A DNA stretch of 64,000 nt from Rhynchopus euleeides (taxonomy: Eukaryota; Euglenozoa; Diplonemea; Diplonemida; Diplonemidae): NCBI GenBank assembly GCA_963210315.1, contig OY723270.1, forward strand, positions 1,054,001 through 1,118,000, given 5' to 3'. Positions within the stretch are counted from its first letter, which is position 1; each line of letters begins with the position of its first letter. The translations under genes were made by a program, and so were the position numbers. The notes beneath the pieces are model-generated. The model was not told where the DNA came from. It was given only the letters and a program-made list of their open reading frames with translations, and ran no database searches. Of this stretch, positions 1 to 9,262 are shown piece after piece.

Positions 1-562
1 TAACCCTTGTTTGGGGTCGGAAAAATTTTTATTACAATTTTTTCCCGTACATCCGGGGCCCTACCCCCCCCCCCCCCCCCCTCACGAGTTGAAACCCCTC
101 AGCAGCAAAAAAGCAACATACCCTCCCCCCCAGAAAAAATCCAAAAAATGGTGTGTGAACCCATGCGTTGCGCTGTGTGTGCTGTGCGTTGGTGTGTGAA
201 AAAAACAGGTCTTCAACGTCGTTACCTCTCAGCTCAAAAAAAAGGGACATCTCGCACCTCCATCCCCACCCCACCCCCCCTCCCCCTCCACCCCACCACA
301 AGTTTTCCACAGCAGCCTGCGCCGTGTGTCCCCGACGGCCCGCCTCCCGCACCCACAACGCGCCGACGAAGGACCGGGGGGAGGGGGGGGGGGTTTCCGG
401 TCGAAGCCGCTTCTCTGCCCCTTGCCGCAGGCACGGTGTGACGTGCTGCCCACCGGCTGTTGCCCTCTTCTGTAATGCCCACGAGAGTCGAGTCAGTGCC
501 TTCCTCTGCTCTCACATCACCCCCACCCACTGCCTCACCACCCACCGCAGCACACCGCAGCG
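1..562. other. Upstream low-complexity region
   Basis: No gene is supported here. The stretch holds a long C run (about 65-81), C-rich and CCCCACC-like tracts, and a G run near 370-390. Just before the first gene is a pyrimidine-rich tract ending in CCGCAG at about 550 and 560. That could be a splice acceptor (cis, or trans if the organism uses a spliced leader), but the sequence alone cannot decide. Confidence 0.4.
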
Positions 563-3226
563 ATGACAACCGTAGCAGCGCTGCTGTCGCTGTGTCTCGG
601 CGCGCATACGCCATGCCCCAGTACGGCCAGTGACCAGTGCACTGTGCAGCTCGCAACGGGTGTTTCTCAGGCCAGGCGGGTGAAGACTTCGTACGACGAC
701 ACGTTGGCTGTGACAGCGGGCACCACAGGCGTGTTGCTCTACAACATCAGCACAGGGGAGACGCTCCCAGTGCCGTCCTATAAGAGTCCTCAAGGCGTGG
801 CCTTCTCCCCTGATGCAGCAACTGTGGTTGTGGGTCAGCAATTCGATGGGGTTTCCGCCTTCTCGGTGAGCACCGGGAAGGAGCTGTGGTCTGACGACCA
901 GGGGGGCTTGTGTTACGCCGTTGCGTACTCACCAGATGGGAAGACTGTTGCTGGTGCTGCGTCAAGCAGTATCCACATCTGGGAGGCTGCGACGGGAACC
1001 TTGCTGTCATCGCTCACCGGGGGTCACTCCAAGGATGTGATTGCGTTGGAGTTTAGCGCCGACGGGGAGAAACTCGTCAGCAGTGCGGCTGACAAGAAAC
1101 TCAATGTGTGGGATATCAGCACAGGTAGTGTTGTTCACACAGTTTCGAGTTTTGGGACCATGTACGACCTTGCTGTGTCGCCTAATGGGTTGTATTTCGT
1201 AGCGACGAATATAGGCCCAAACTTCAGAGTGTATCTCTACCGAATGAGCGACTACTCGTTGCCCACTGTCCTGTACCCTGACATGCGAGTGAGGGGGGTA
1301 GACTTCAACAGCGACTCAACCAAGGTGATTATGGGTGGCAGTGATCCTGTGATGAAGGTGTTCGAGGTGAGCACTGGTGCTCTGTTGGAGACTTTCACGA
1401 TGACAGGCGGTACTACGATGGCAGTCTCGTTCTTCCACCGCAGTTCAGCAATCATCACCGCGGGATACGTGTCGAATGACGTGCTCCTGTGGAATTACGT
1501 CCCATTGACACCTGCACCTGCAACACCTGCACCTGCACCTCGAACACCTGCGCCTGCAACGCCTGCACCTCCAACACCTGCGCCTGCAACACCTGCACCT
1601 CTGACACCTGCACCTCCAACACCTGCCCCTGCAACGCCTGCGCCTGCAACACCTGCACCTGCAACGCCTGCACCTCCAACACCTGCTCCTGCAACGCCTG
1701 CGCCTGCAACACCTGCACCTCTGACACCTGCGCCTGCAACGCCTGCGCCTGCAACACCTGCACCTGCAACGCCTGCACCTCCAACACCTGCGCCTGAAAC
1801 GCCTGCGCCTCCAACACCTGCCCCTGCAACACCCGCACCTCTGACACCTGCACCTCCAACACCTGCGCCTGAAACGCCTGCACCTCCAACACCTGCCCCT
1901 GCAACACCTGCACCTCCAACACCTGCGCCTGCAACGCCTGCGCCTCCAACACCTGCCCCTGCAACACCCGCACCTCTGACACCTGCGCCTGCAACGCCTG
2001 CACCTCCAACACCTGCGCCTGCAACACCTGCACCTCTGACACCTGCCCCTGCAACGCCTGCGCCTGCAACACCTGCCCCTGCAACACCTGCACCTCTGAC
2101 ACCTGCACCTCCAACACCTGCGCCTGAAACGCCTGCCCCTGCAACGCCTGCACCTCCAACACCTGCGCCTGCAACACCTGCACCCCTGACACCTGCACCT
2201 CCAACACCTGCGCCTGCAACGCCTGCACCTCTAACACCTGCACCTGGAACACCTGTGCCCTCAACCCCACCCACGGTGTGCCCTGCCGACACCGTCCCTA
2301 TGCAGTGCCTGCCCTCCGCACCGCACAACTGCGTGCTGCGTGTGCTGCACCCTGCCGCCCCACTCAGCGTTGCGTACTCGCCCGACTCACGTGAGGTGGC
2401 TGTAGGCGGCAGCGACGGTGTGCTGCGCGTGTTCACCGCAGCCACCGGCAGCTTTGCGCGTGTGCTGGGGTGTGGCGACTTTGCGGCACACGACGTGGCC
2501 TTCTCCCCCGATGGCGGGCGTGTCGCTGTGTGCGGCGGCGGCGGGCGTGTGGTTGTGTGCAACGCCACGACAGGGGCGGCGCTGCTGCAGCTGGAGGGGG
2601 GTGTGGGGGGCGGTGCGGGTGTGCGGCGTGTGCGCTTCTCCCCCGACGGGCGTGTGGTTGTTGCCGCAGGGCGGCGCGAGGCCGTGACGCGGCTGCACGA
2701 TGCTGTGGGTGGGGGACGCCCGCACCTGGTGCTGCGGCATCACACGCGCGAGGTGGCCTTCACGCGCGACGGTGCACACATCGCAACTGTTGCTGGCGGG
2801 GACGTGGAGGGGGACGCCGTGCGTGTGCTGTATGCGGACAACGGGCAGCAGGACGGGGTGGTGGCGTCCCCGTGGGAGCGTGTTGTTGCCCTCTCCTTCT
2901 CGCCGGACGGGCAGGAGCTTGCACGCGGGGCAGACGACGGCATGCTCCGTGTCGGCCTGTGGACAGCAGGTGCCACGGACCGGCTGCAGCTGCGGCATGT
3001 GTCCGGGATGCTGTTCGACGTGCAGCACTCGCCTGACGGGCGCCTCATCGCTGCTGCCGGTGTCGGGACCGTGACTGTGTGGGATGCAGCCACGGGAGCG
3101 GTGGTGTCACAGCTGTCCGGGCACACGGGCCCCGTGACGCGCCTCAGCTTCTCCCCCGACGGGATGCGTGTGGCCACGGTGAGCCAGGACGGGGCGCTGC
3201 TCCTGTGGGACGTGTCGCGGCTGTAG
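563..3226 (+). CDS. Secreted or lumenal WD40-repeat protein with Thr-Pro-Ala-Pro linker
   Basis: An 887-residue protein with two blocks of WD40 repeats, probably beta-propellers. The N-terminal block (about residues 40-312) has at least six repeats with FSPD/YSPDG and terminal W-D or L-W signatures. A TPAPx linker follows (about 314-566). The C-terminal block (about 575-887) has seven repeats with strong FSPDG motifs, ending LLLWDVSRL. The start is the first ATG, and the short hydrophobic stretch after it (TVAALLSLCLGA) looks like a signal peptide. WD40 propellers are protein-binding scaffolds; no partner can be named. The C-terminal half is visibly more GC-rich in codon use than the N-terminal half, so the two propellers may have different histories. 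No intron is needed. Confidence 0.8.
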   Translation: MTTVAALLSLCLGAHTPCPSTASDQCTVQLATGVSQARRVKTSYDDTLAVTAGTTGVLLYNISTGETLPVPSYKSPQGVAFSPDAATVVVGQQFDGVSAFSVSTGKELWSDDQGGLCYAVAYSPDGKTVAGAASSSIHIWEAATGTLLSSLTGGHSKDVIALEFSADGEKLVSSAADKKLNVWDISTGSVVHTVSSFGTMYDLAVSPNGLYFVATNIGPNFRVYLYRMSDYSLPTVLYPDMRVRGVDFNSDSTKVIMGGSDPVMKVFEVSTGALLETFTMTGGTTMAVSFFHRSSAIITAGYVSNDVLLWNYVPLTPAPATPAPAPRTPAPATPAPPTPAPATPAPLTPAPPTPAPATPAPATPAPATPAPPTPAPATPAPATPAPLTPAPATPAPATPAPATPAPPTPAPETPAPPTPAPATPAPLTPAPPTPAPETPAPPTPAPATPAPPTPAPATPAPPTPAPATPAPLTPAPATPAPPTPAPATPAPLTPAPATPAPATPAPATPAPLTPAPPTPAPETPAPATPAPPTPAPATPAPLTPAPPTPAPATPAPLTPAPGTPVPSTPPTVCPADTVPMQCLPSAPHNCVLRVLHPAAPLSVAYSPDSREVAVGGSDGVLRVFTAATGSFARVLGCGDFAAHDVAFSPDGGRVAVCGGGGRVVVCNATTGAALLQLEGGVGGGAGVRRVRFSPDGRVVVAAGRREAVTRLHDAVGGGRPHLVLRHHTREVAFTRDGAHIATVAGGDVEGDAVRVLYADNGQQDGVVASPWERVVALSFSPDGQELARGADDGMLRVGLWTAGATDRLQLRHVSGMLFDVQHSPDGRLIAAAGVGTVTVWDAATGAVVSQLSGHTGPVTRLSFSPDGMRVATVSQDGALLLWDVSRL
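1504..2263 (+). repeat. 15-bp coding minisatellite (TPAPx)
   Basis: About 50 tandem units of a 15-bp sequence of the type ACACCTGCxCCTxxA encode TPAP followed by A, P, L or E. It is in frame within the WD40 gene and forms the linker between its two propellers. The unit is a multiple of 3, so length change keeps the frame. Higher-order blocks (for example LTPAPPTPAP) recur, suggesting repeat expansion. Confidence 0.9.
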
Positions 3227-3356
3227 CGCTGTGCCACCTGTGCAGCATCCATCCCCTCCTGGCCTCCAACCCAGGGACCGTCGATGGGTCGAAGAAGAAG
3301 GTGCCCCGCCCGCCACCCGTTGGTTTTGGGCCGAAAAAACATGAGGCGTGCTAATA

Positions 3357-3750
3357 CCGCATGGAACCATCGCTTCGACATTCTACCTTTCGCCCCCTTT
3401 GCCCTGCTCCGTGCACAGCACCCAGCCTCACCCCAGTGCGAGCCTTGCAGGCGAATCGCCTATCGCCCGAACCCCTTCAACAACCGCTCTGTTTAGAGAG
3501 GGTGATACTTCGGCGAGGATGATTTCCTCTTGTATATTCTAGCAGGGGTGCTTCTGAGGTACTCTCAGTGTTGCACCCCCACCGCACCCACCGCACTCCC
3601 ACCCCCATCCCCGGGCACTCTGATCCCGGAGGTGCTGTGGCAGGAAGCGACGCTGGAAGAATGTGTCCCCCTCTTATGGAACCTCTCGGCGTCTGGACGA
3701 TGCGTAACAATGTTACGGATCCTGGCAGAAGAGTCGGTTCCTCTCCCAGG
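3357..3750 (+). repeat. ~390-bp direct repeat, left copy
   Basis: Begins ACCGCATGGAACCATCG and ends at GGCAGAAGAGT. It is nearly identical to 8149-8541, with small indels: about 20 bp extra in the right copy and a few bp extra in the left copy's CCACCGCA tract. The pair brackets the 4.07 kb satellite-bearing element plus about 330 bp of other DNA. The ends are not TG...CA, so a retroviral-type LTR is not indicated. No open frame of note is present. Confidence 0.85.
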
Positions 3751-4330
3751 TTGCGAAAATATGAAACCAGAAGACTCTCAAACAAATCCCACCCCCCCTG
3801 TTTTCATCCCGACTTGGAGACACCATCTCGGCTTTGCGCACAAAGCAACTGCCGGTTCTGTCGATGATACAGCATCGTCGGCCCAACTGTCCGTGGGTGC
3901 ACCTCACCCAAGGAAGATGCAGCGGCAATGTGCGCGAAGAATACACAGGTCAGCATGGAGTCACGAGCCGAGTGCGCACGTTTTACGCGTGCTAACTGGC
4001 AATCGGCCTCTGGGGGTCTTCGCTGGTCGACAAACTTCGACAAACTTCGTCGTTCGTCACATAATTAGGAAAACGGCTGTTTCAGGGGGTTTTTCACCGA
4101 AGACGGCAGTGTTCTGACGACGACGACAGGGGTCTTCGACAAAAACTTCGTCAGCGAAGACCCCCCCCCAAAAATGAATTAAAAACCGGTTTTTCGGGGA
4201 TTCTCGCTGTTCGTCACCTGTCGTCAAATTTCGACAAAATTCGACAATTTTCACCTAAACCGACGGAAAATGCACCAAAATGCACCACCCACAGCCTGGG
4301 TCGGCCCAGGGTCTGGACACCACTCCTGGA

Positions 4331-5640
4331 CCCGGCCCAGTACGGGCGAGATCGGCCCATAGCCGGCCCAGCACTGCCGAGATCGGCCCATAGCCGGCCC
4401 AGTACGGGCGAGATCGGCCCATAGCCGGCCCAGCACTGCCGAGATCGGCCCATGTCCGGCCCAGTACGTGCGAGATCGGCCCATAGCCGGCCCAGCACTG
4501 CCGAGATCGGCCCATGTCCGGCCCAGCACTGCCGAGATCGGCCCATAGCCGGCCCAGTACGGGCGAGATCGGCCCATAGCCGGCCCAGCACTGCCGAGAT
4601 CGGCCCATAGCCGGCCCAGTACGGGCGAGATCGGCCCATAGCCGGCCCAGCACTGCCGAGATCGGCCCATGTCCGGCCCAGTACGGGCGAGATCGGCCCA
4701 TAGCCGGCCCAGCACTGCCGAGATCGGCCCATGTCCGGCCCAGCACTGCCGAGATCGGCCCATAGCCGGCCCAGTACGGGCGAGATCGGCCCATAGCCGG
4801 CCCAGCACTGCCGAGATCGGCCCATAGGCGGCCCAGCACTGCCGAGATCGGCCCATAGCCGGCCCAGTACGGGCGAGATCGGCCCATAGCCGGCCCAGCA
4901 CTGCCGAGATCGGCCCATGTCCGGCCCAGTACGGCCGAGATCGGCCCGTAGCCGGCCCAGCACTGCCGAGATCGGCCCATAGCCGGCCCAGCACTGCCGA
5001 GATCGGCCCATGTCCGGCCCAGTACGGCCGAGATCGGCCCGTAGCCGGCCCAGCACTGCCGAGATCGGCCCATAGCCGGCCCAGTACGGGCGAGATCGGC
5101 CCATAGCCGGCCCAGCACTGCCGAGATCGGCCCATGTCCGGCCCAGTACGGGCGAGATCGGCCCATAGCCGGCCCAGCACTGCCGAGATCGGCCCATAGC
5201 CGGCCCAGCACTGCCGAGATCGGCCCATAGCCGGCCCAGTACGGGCGAGATCGGCCCATAGCCGGCCCAGCACTGCCGAGATCGGCCCATGTCCGGCCCA
5301 GTACGGCCGAGATCGGCCCGTAGCCGGCCCAGCACTGCCGAGATCGGCCCATAGCCGGCCCAGCACTGCCGAGATCGGCCCATGTCCGGCCCAGTACGGC
5401 CGAGATCGGCCCGTAGCCGGCCCAGCACTGCCGAGATCGGCCCATAGCCGGCCCAGCACTGCCGAGATCGGCCCATGTTCGGCCCAGTACGGGCGAGATC
5501 GGCCCATAGCCGGCCCAGCACTGCCGAGATCGGCCCATAGCCGGCCCAGTACGTGCGAGATCGGCCCATAGCCGGCCCAGTACTGCCGAGATCGGCCCAT
5601 GTCCGGCCCAGTACGGGCGAGATCGGCCCATAGCCGGCCT
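4331..5640 (+). repeat. Array A: 31-bp satellite
   Basis: About 42 tandem 31-bp units of two main variants that differ in half the unit: CAGCACTGCCGAGATCGGCC and CAGTACGGGCGAGATCGGCC, each followed by CATAGCCGGC or CATGTCCGGC. Read on the minus strand the array is open in all three frames and gives a repeating 31-residue peptide (start GRSR, then YWAGYGPIS or QCWAGYGPIS). Confidence 0.95.
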
Positions 5641-5646
5641 AGTCGT

Positions 5647-5858
5647 AGGATGCTGAACGAAGACAGCCAGCAGGCGCTGCTCTTCGATGACTACTCCACA
5701 GAGACGAAGATCACGACACTCGTGGTCACAGACGTGCAGGCCTCGACCCTCTGCTTGGAGAAGTCTTTCGAGGGAATGCGGAAGGCGCTAAAAATCCACA
5801 ACCATGTGATCCGGAAGTGCATTGCGGGCATGGCGGGTATGAGGCAGGACATCGTCAG
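5647..5858 (+). pseudogene. Captured fragment of class III adenylyl cyclase catalytic domain
   Basis: The frame after ATG at 5650 encodes about 70 residues with TTLVVTDVQASTLCLE, then RKALKIHNHVIRKCI. This matches the start of a class III cyclase homology domain as in trypanosomatid receptor adenylyl cyclases: a T-D-[IV]-[QE]-S-S-T-like metal-binding motif followed by the A-x-x-x-H-[HN]-x-x-[IV]-R helix. The similarity stops just before the second metal-binding region, where array B begins. It is a truncated gene piece, not a working enzyme. The same piece occurs in the copies at 46236-46446 and 55008-55218, where Lys of KALKIHNH is Glu. Confidence 0.65.
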
Positions 5859-5860
5859 TG

Positions 5861-6395
5861 TCTGGACAGCACTCCTGGGCTCGGCCCAGGGACTGGACAT
5901 CACTCCCTGGCTCGGCCCAGTGTCTGGACAGCACTCCTGGGCTCGGCCCAGGGTCTGGACACCACTCCTGGGCTCGGCCCAGTGTCTGGACACCACTCCC
6001 TGGCTCGGCCCAGGGACTGGACAGCACTCCTGAGCTCGGCCCAGTGTCTGGACAGCACTCCTGGGCTCGGCCCAGGGTCTGGACACCACTCCCTGGCTCG
6101 GCCCAGGGTCTGGACATCACTCCTGGGCTCGGCCCAGTGTCTGGACACCACTCCCTGGCTCGGCCCAGGGTCTGGACATCACTCCTGGGCTCGGCCCAGG
6201 GTCTGGACAGCACTCCTGGGCTCGGCCCAGGGACTGGACAGCACTCCTGAGCTCGGCCCAGTGCCTGGACAGCACTCCTGGGCTCGGCCCAGGGTCTGGA
6301 CACCACTCCCTGGCTCGGCCCAGGGTCTGGACATCACTCCTGGGCTCGGCCCAGTGTCTGGACACGACTCGTCGGCTCGGCCCAGTGGGTCGAGC
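5861..6395 (+). repeat. Array B: 31-bp satellite
   Basis: About 17 tandem units of roughly 31 bp of the form GGCTCGGCCCAGGGTCTGGA followed by CACCACTCCCT or variants. Read in reverse each unit starts GGGCCGAGCC and contains GTGTCCAGAC. It is clearly related to array C, with which it shares the GGGCCGAGCC start and an AGTG-x-TGTCC core. Confidence 0.92.
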
Positions 6396-7105
6396 CCAGG
6401 AGTGATGTCCAGACACTGTCTGGACGGGAAGCTCCCCGCAGTGAGTGGTCGGGGGCCGTGGCCACGACCTCGGGGTGATGTCCAGCCGAGCAGAACGTGG
6501 CGCCCGGAGTACCGAGTGTTTGCTCCACTCAGAGGGGGTTCGATGCAGGACCCCTTCCCAGTCATGATCTCCTCAGTGCCTCCATCGATCCCCTCCGTCA
6601 GGGATCTTGCTGTGTGTAACATTAGCACAAGACCTAAACCCGCATCGCGTACCCATCCTTCGAAACCGTGCGATGTGCAATGTTGTGTTCATGTAGCTAG
6701 CTCGGAGAGTGTCTTAGCGAGCCCGCAAGGCTAGCTATATTTGCACCGTCCAACCAAATCTTGCTCAGCTTCGACTTGGCGCCGAGAGAGTTACGAGCGC
6801 TGCCCATAGAATCAGGTGTGCCGGGCGTGTGTGTCTTTATCAACACACGCAGACTCCTGCATACAGTAGACGGCCTACAGGCGAGGCGGAGTGTGACCTA
6901 CTGTTGGGGGTGGTGAACTGGTCTGCGACGTCATCCTGCTGGTGTGCGACGTCTCCACCTCCTGCGGCACAGGGGGCCTTGTGATCTGGAGCGCTGGGGC
7001 AGCGCGGTGCAATGTCGGAGTGCGGACGGGCCAAGTCCCCCTGCTCCTGTGCATGCAGCGCAGATTGCTTGTTGCTGCGGTCCAGACAGCGGGCCGAGAC
7101 CGGAT
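6396..7105. other. Array-free core of the satellite-bearing element
   Basis: About 700 bp present almost unchanged in the three complete element copies (also 44271-44985 and 53631-54345, inverted). It contains the inverted pair TGTCCAGACA/TGTCTGGACG near its left edge and several AGCTAGCT-like palindromes (about 6693-6740). Short open frames exist but none resembles a known protein and none is long enough to call. Confidence 0.6.
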
Positions 7106-7770
7106 GTGATGTCGGCCCACCCTCGGGACATCACTGCCTGGCTCGGCCCACCCTCTGGACAGGACTGCGTGGCTCGGCCCATTCTCGGGACAGCACTGCC
7201 TAGCTCGGCCCACCCTCGGGACAGCACTGTCTGGCTCGGCCCGTTCTCGGGACAGCACTGTCTGGCTCGGCCCATTCTCGGGACAGCACTGTCTGGCTCG
7301 GCCCATTCTCGGGACAGCACTGTCTGGCTCGGCCCACCCTTGGGACAGCACTGCCTGGCTCGGCCCATTCTCGGGACAGCACTGCCTAGCTCGGCCCACC
7401 CTCGGGACAGCACTGTCTGGCTCGGCCCGTTCTCGGGACAGCACTGTCTGGCTCGGCCCATTCTCGGGACAGCACTGTCTGGCTCGGCCCATTCTCGGGA
7501 CAGCACTGTCTGGCTCGGCCCACCCTTGGGACAGCACTGCCTGGCTCGGCCCATTCTCGGGACAGCACTGCCTAGCTCGGCCCACCCTCGGGACAGCACT
7601 GTCTGGCTCGGCCCATTCTCGGGACAGCACTGTCTGGCTCGGCCCACCCTTGGGACAGCACTGCCTGGCTCGGCCCATTCTCGGGACATCACTGTCTGGC
7701 TCGGCCCACCCTTGGGACAGCACTGTCTGGCTCGGCCCGTTCTCGGGACAGCACTGCCTGGCTCCGCTTC
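7106..7770 (+). repeat. Array C: 31-bp satellite
   Basis: About 21 tandem 31-bp units of the form CTCGGCCCATTCTCGGGACA followed by GCACTGTCTGG, with CACCCTTGG/CGTTCTCGG variants. Blocks of several variant units are themselves repeated (a ~186-bp block recurs at about 7200 and 7386), showing segmental expansion. Stop-free in the minus sense. Confidence 0.93.
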
Positions 7771-8148
7771 GTGCCAGCACGAGCACTAGCCGTTGCTCCT
7801 GCATTGCCCCAGGCGGCCAGCTCCCATCTTGGCTTGGCCCAGGATGACAGGTTGATCTCAATGTTTACCCGTGACACGGGCCCCGCCGTGCCTTCTCGTC
7901 CTGTGAGGGCTGAACAATGCACAGGGACCGCTCGACATTATTTTTTGGGTCCAAATGCGTGCTCCCAGCTAGGGGCCACCCAACTCCCCGCCCTTTTTTT
8001 TGCCTCCGATTTGGCCCATTTTCGGCCCATTTTGCCCTGCACCAGCCTGCACTTTTTTGCACCGGCTAGCGAAGACCCCCTCTGTTTTGATTTGTGTTCT
8101 GCCGGGTCTCCCCTTTCCTCCCCATCAACTCAGATCCCCGGGCCTACC

Positions 8149-8541
8149 GCATGGAACCATCGCTTCGACATTCTACCTTTCGCCCCCTTTGCCCTGCTCC
8201 GTGCACAGCACCCAGCCTCACCCCAGTGAGAGCCGTGCAGGCGAATCGCCTATCGCCCGAACCCCTTCAACAACCGCTCTGTTCAGGGAGGGTGATACTT
8301 CGGCGAGGATGCTTTCCTCTTGTATATTCTAGCATCAGCGCAGCAGTGCCACAGAGGGTGCTTCTGAGGTACTCTCAGTGTTGCACCCCCACCGCACTCC
8401 CACCCCCACCCCCGGGCACTCCAACCCCGGAGGTGCTGTGGCAGGAAGCGACGCTGGAAGAATGTGCCCCCCTCTTTTGGAGCCTCTCGGCGTCTGGACG
8501 ATGCGTAACAATGTTACGGATCCTGGCAGAAGAGTAGGTTC
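8149..8541 (+). repeat. ~390-bp direct repeat, right copy
   Basis: Second copy of the block at 3357-3750, with an additional ~20 bp around 8335-8355. With the satellite-bearing element removed the two copies are separated by only about 330 bp, so the duplication probably predates or is independent of that insertion. Confidence 0.85.
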
Positions 8542-9262
8542 CGATCTCTTCGTTCTCTGAGATCGGGGATCAGCAGCAGAGACGGGGAGCCCCGTCACGC
8601 ACGGCAAGCAGTCCCCCCCCCCACACCCGCCCCAATCGCCCCACGTCCCGCCAGTTCTCCCCCAGTCGCTGTTGGCACACCAGGTACACCCGCGATGGAG
8701 GTCAGCTCTGTGGTGCGCTGTTGCTCTGCTTCACCCCACACCCTCCCCAGGCGTTGTTAGGCAGCTTCTCTCAAACCACCAACAGGGCGCCTGTCAGTTG
8801 CATCACAAGATGGCTGCAGGGTGCAGCGCTTCTTGGGACAACAAAAGACACATCCACGGCAGGGCTGTGGGTGTTTGCTTTTGTCTTTCAGGACACTACG
8901 ATGTGGGTTGAACGTGTCACGCGCTTTGTTGCCACAAAGTGTCACGCACCCCTTGTGCTCCTCACTCACGACACCACCGCTAGCAGGAATGTGAGTGTGG
9001 AAGCGTCAACGCCAGACCAACAACAGTCTTCGTGAGGGGTGCCGACGGGTGCATTTTGTGTGGTACATTCTGCCTTGTGGCGCACGGTAGCTGGAAAGTG
9101 ACCATGGATGTTGCCCTCTTCTGCGTTGCCCGCGACAGTTGAATCTGTGCCTTCCTCTGCTCACCCACTCCCTTCGACAGGCCTGCTGGGGGGGAGGGGG
9201 TATACTACACCCCCTGGTGACACCCGTCACACCCACCACACCCACCCCCACCCCCACACCAA
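8542..9262. other. Intergenic region upstream of the mannosidase
   Basis: No gene seen. It holds an isolated GTGTGGAAGCGTCAACGC motif (8997-9014), the conserved core of the short TIR family found elsewhere in the window. A CCCTTCGACAG at about 9170-9180 could be the nearest splice acceptor before the mannosidase ATG. Confidence 0.4.

Larger units (their letters stand above)
4012..8080 (+). mobile_element. Satellite-bearing TIR element, copy 1 (complete)
   Basis: Starts GGGGGTCTTCGCTGGTCGAC and ends in the inverted form GCTAGCGAAGACCCCC. It is flanked on both sides by TCT (4009-4011 and 8081-8083), a 3-bp target-site duplication. Internal order: left terminal region, array A, a captured adenylyl cyclase fragment, array B, an array-free core, array C, right terminal region. 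The left terminal region also holds an internal inverted pair of the end motif (4129-4138 and 4155-4164). No transposase gene is visible, so it is probably non-autonomous. The 3-bp duplication is compatible with CACTA-like or PIF/Harbinger-like transposition, but the end sequence matches neither consensus that I know. Confidence 0.85.

Noticed and set aside
4214..5631. Three overlapping ~450-codon minus-strand frames in array A as independent genes
   Set aside because: They are the three frames of one 31-bp satellite and give the same peptide; no start context or unique domain.
4331..5640. The 31-bp arrays as CRISPR arrays
   Set aside because: There are no alternating constant repeats and variable spacers; the whole unit is repeated with a few variants, and the setting is eukaryotic.
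3357..8541. The ~390-bp direct repeats as LTRs of a retrotransposon
   Set aside because: The ends are not TG...CA, there is no primer-binding site or polypurine tract that I can see, and no RT or integrase lies between them.
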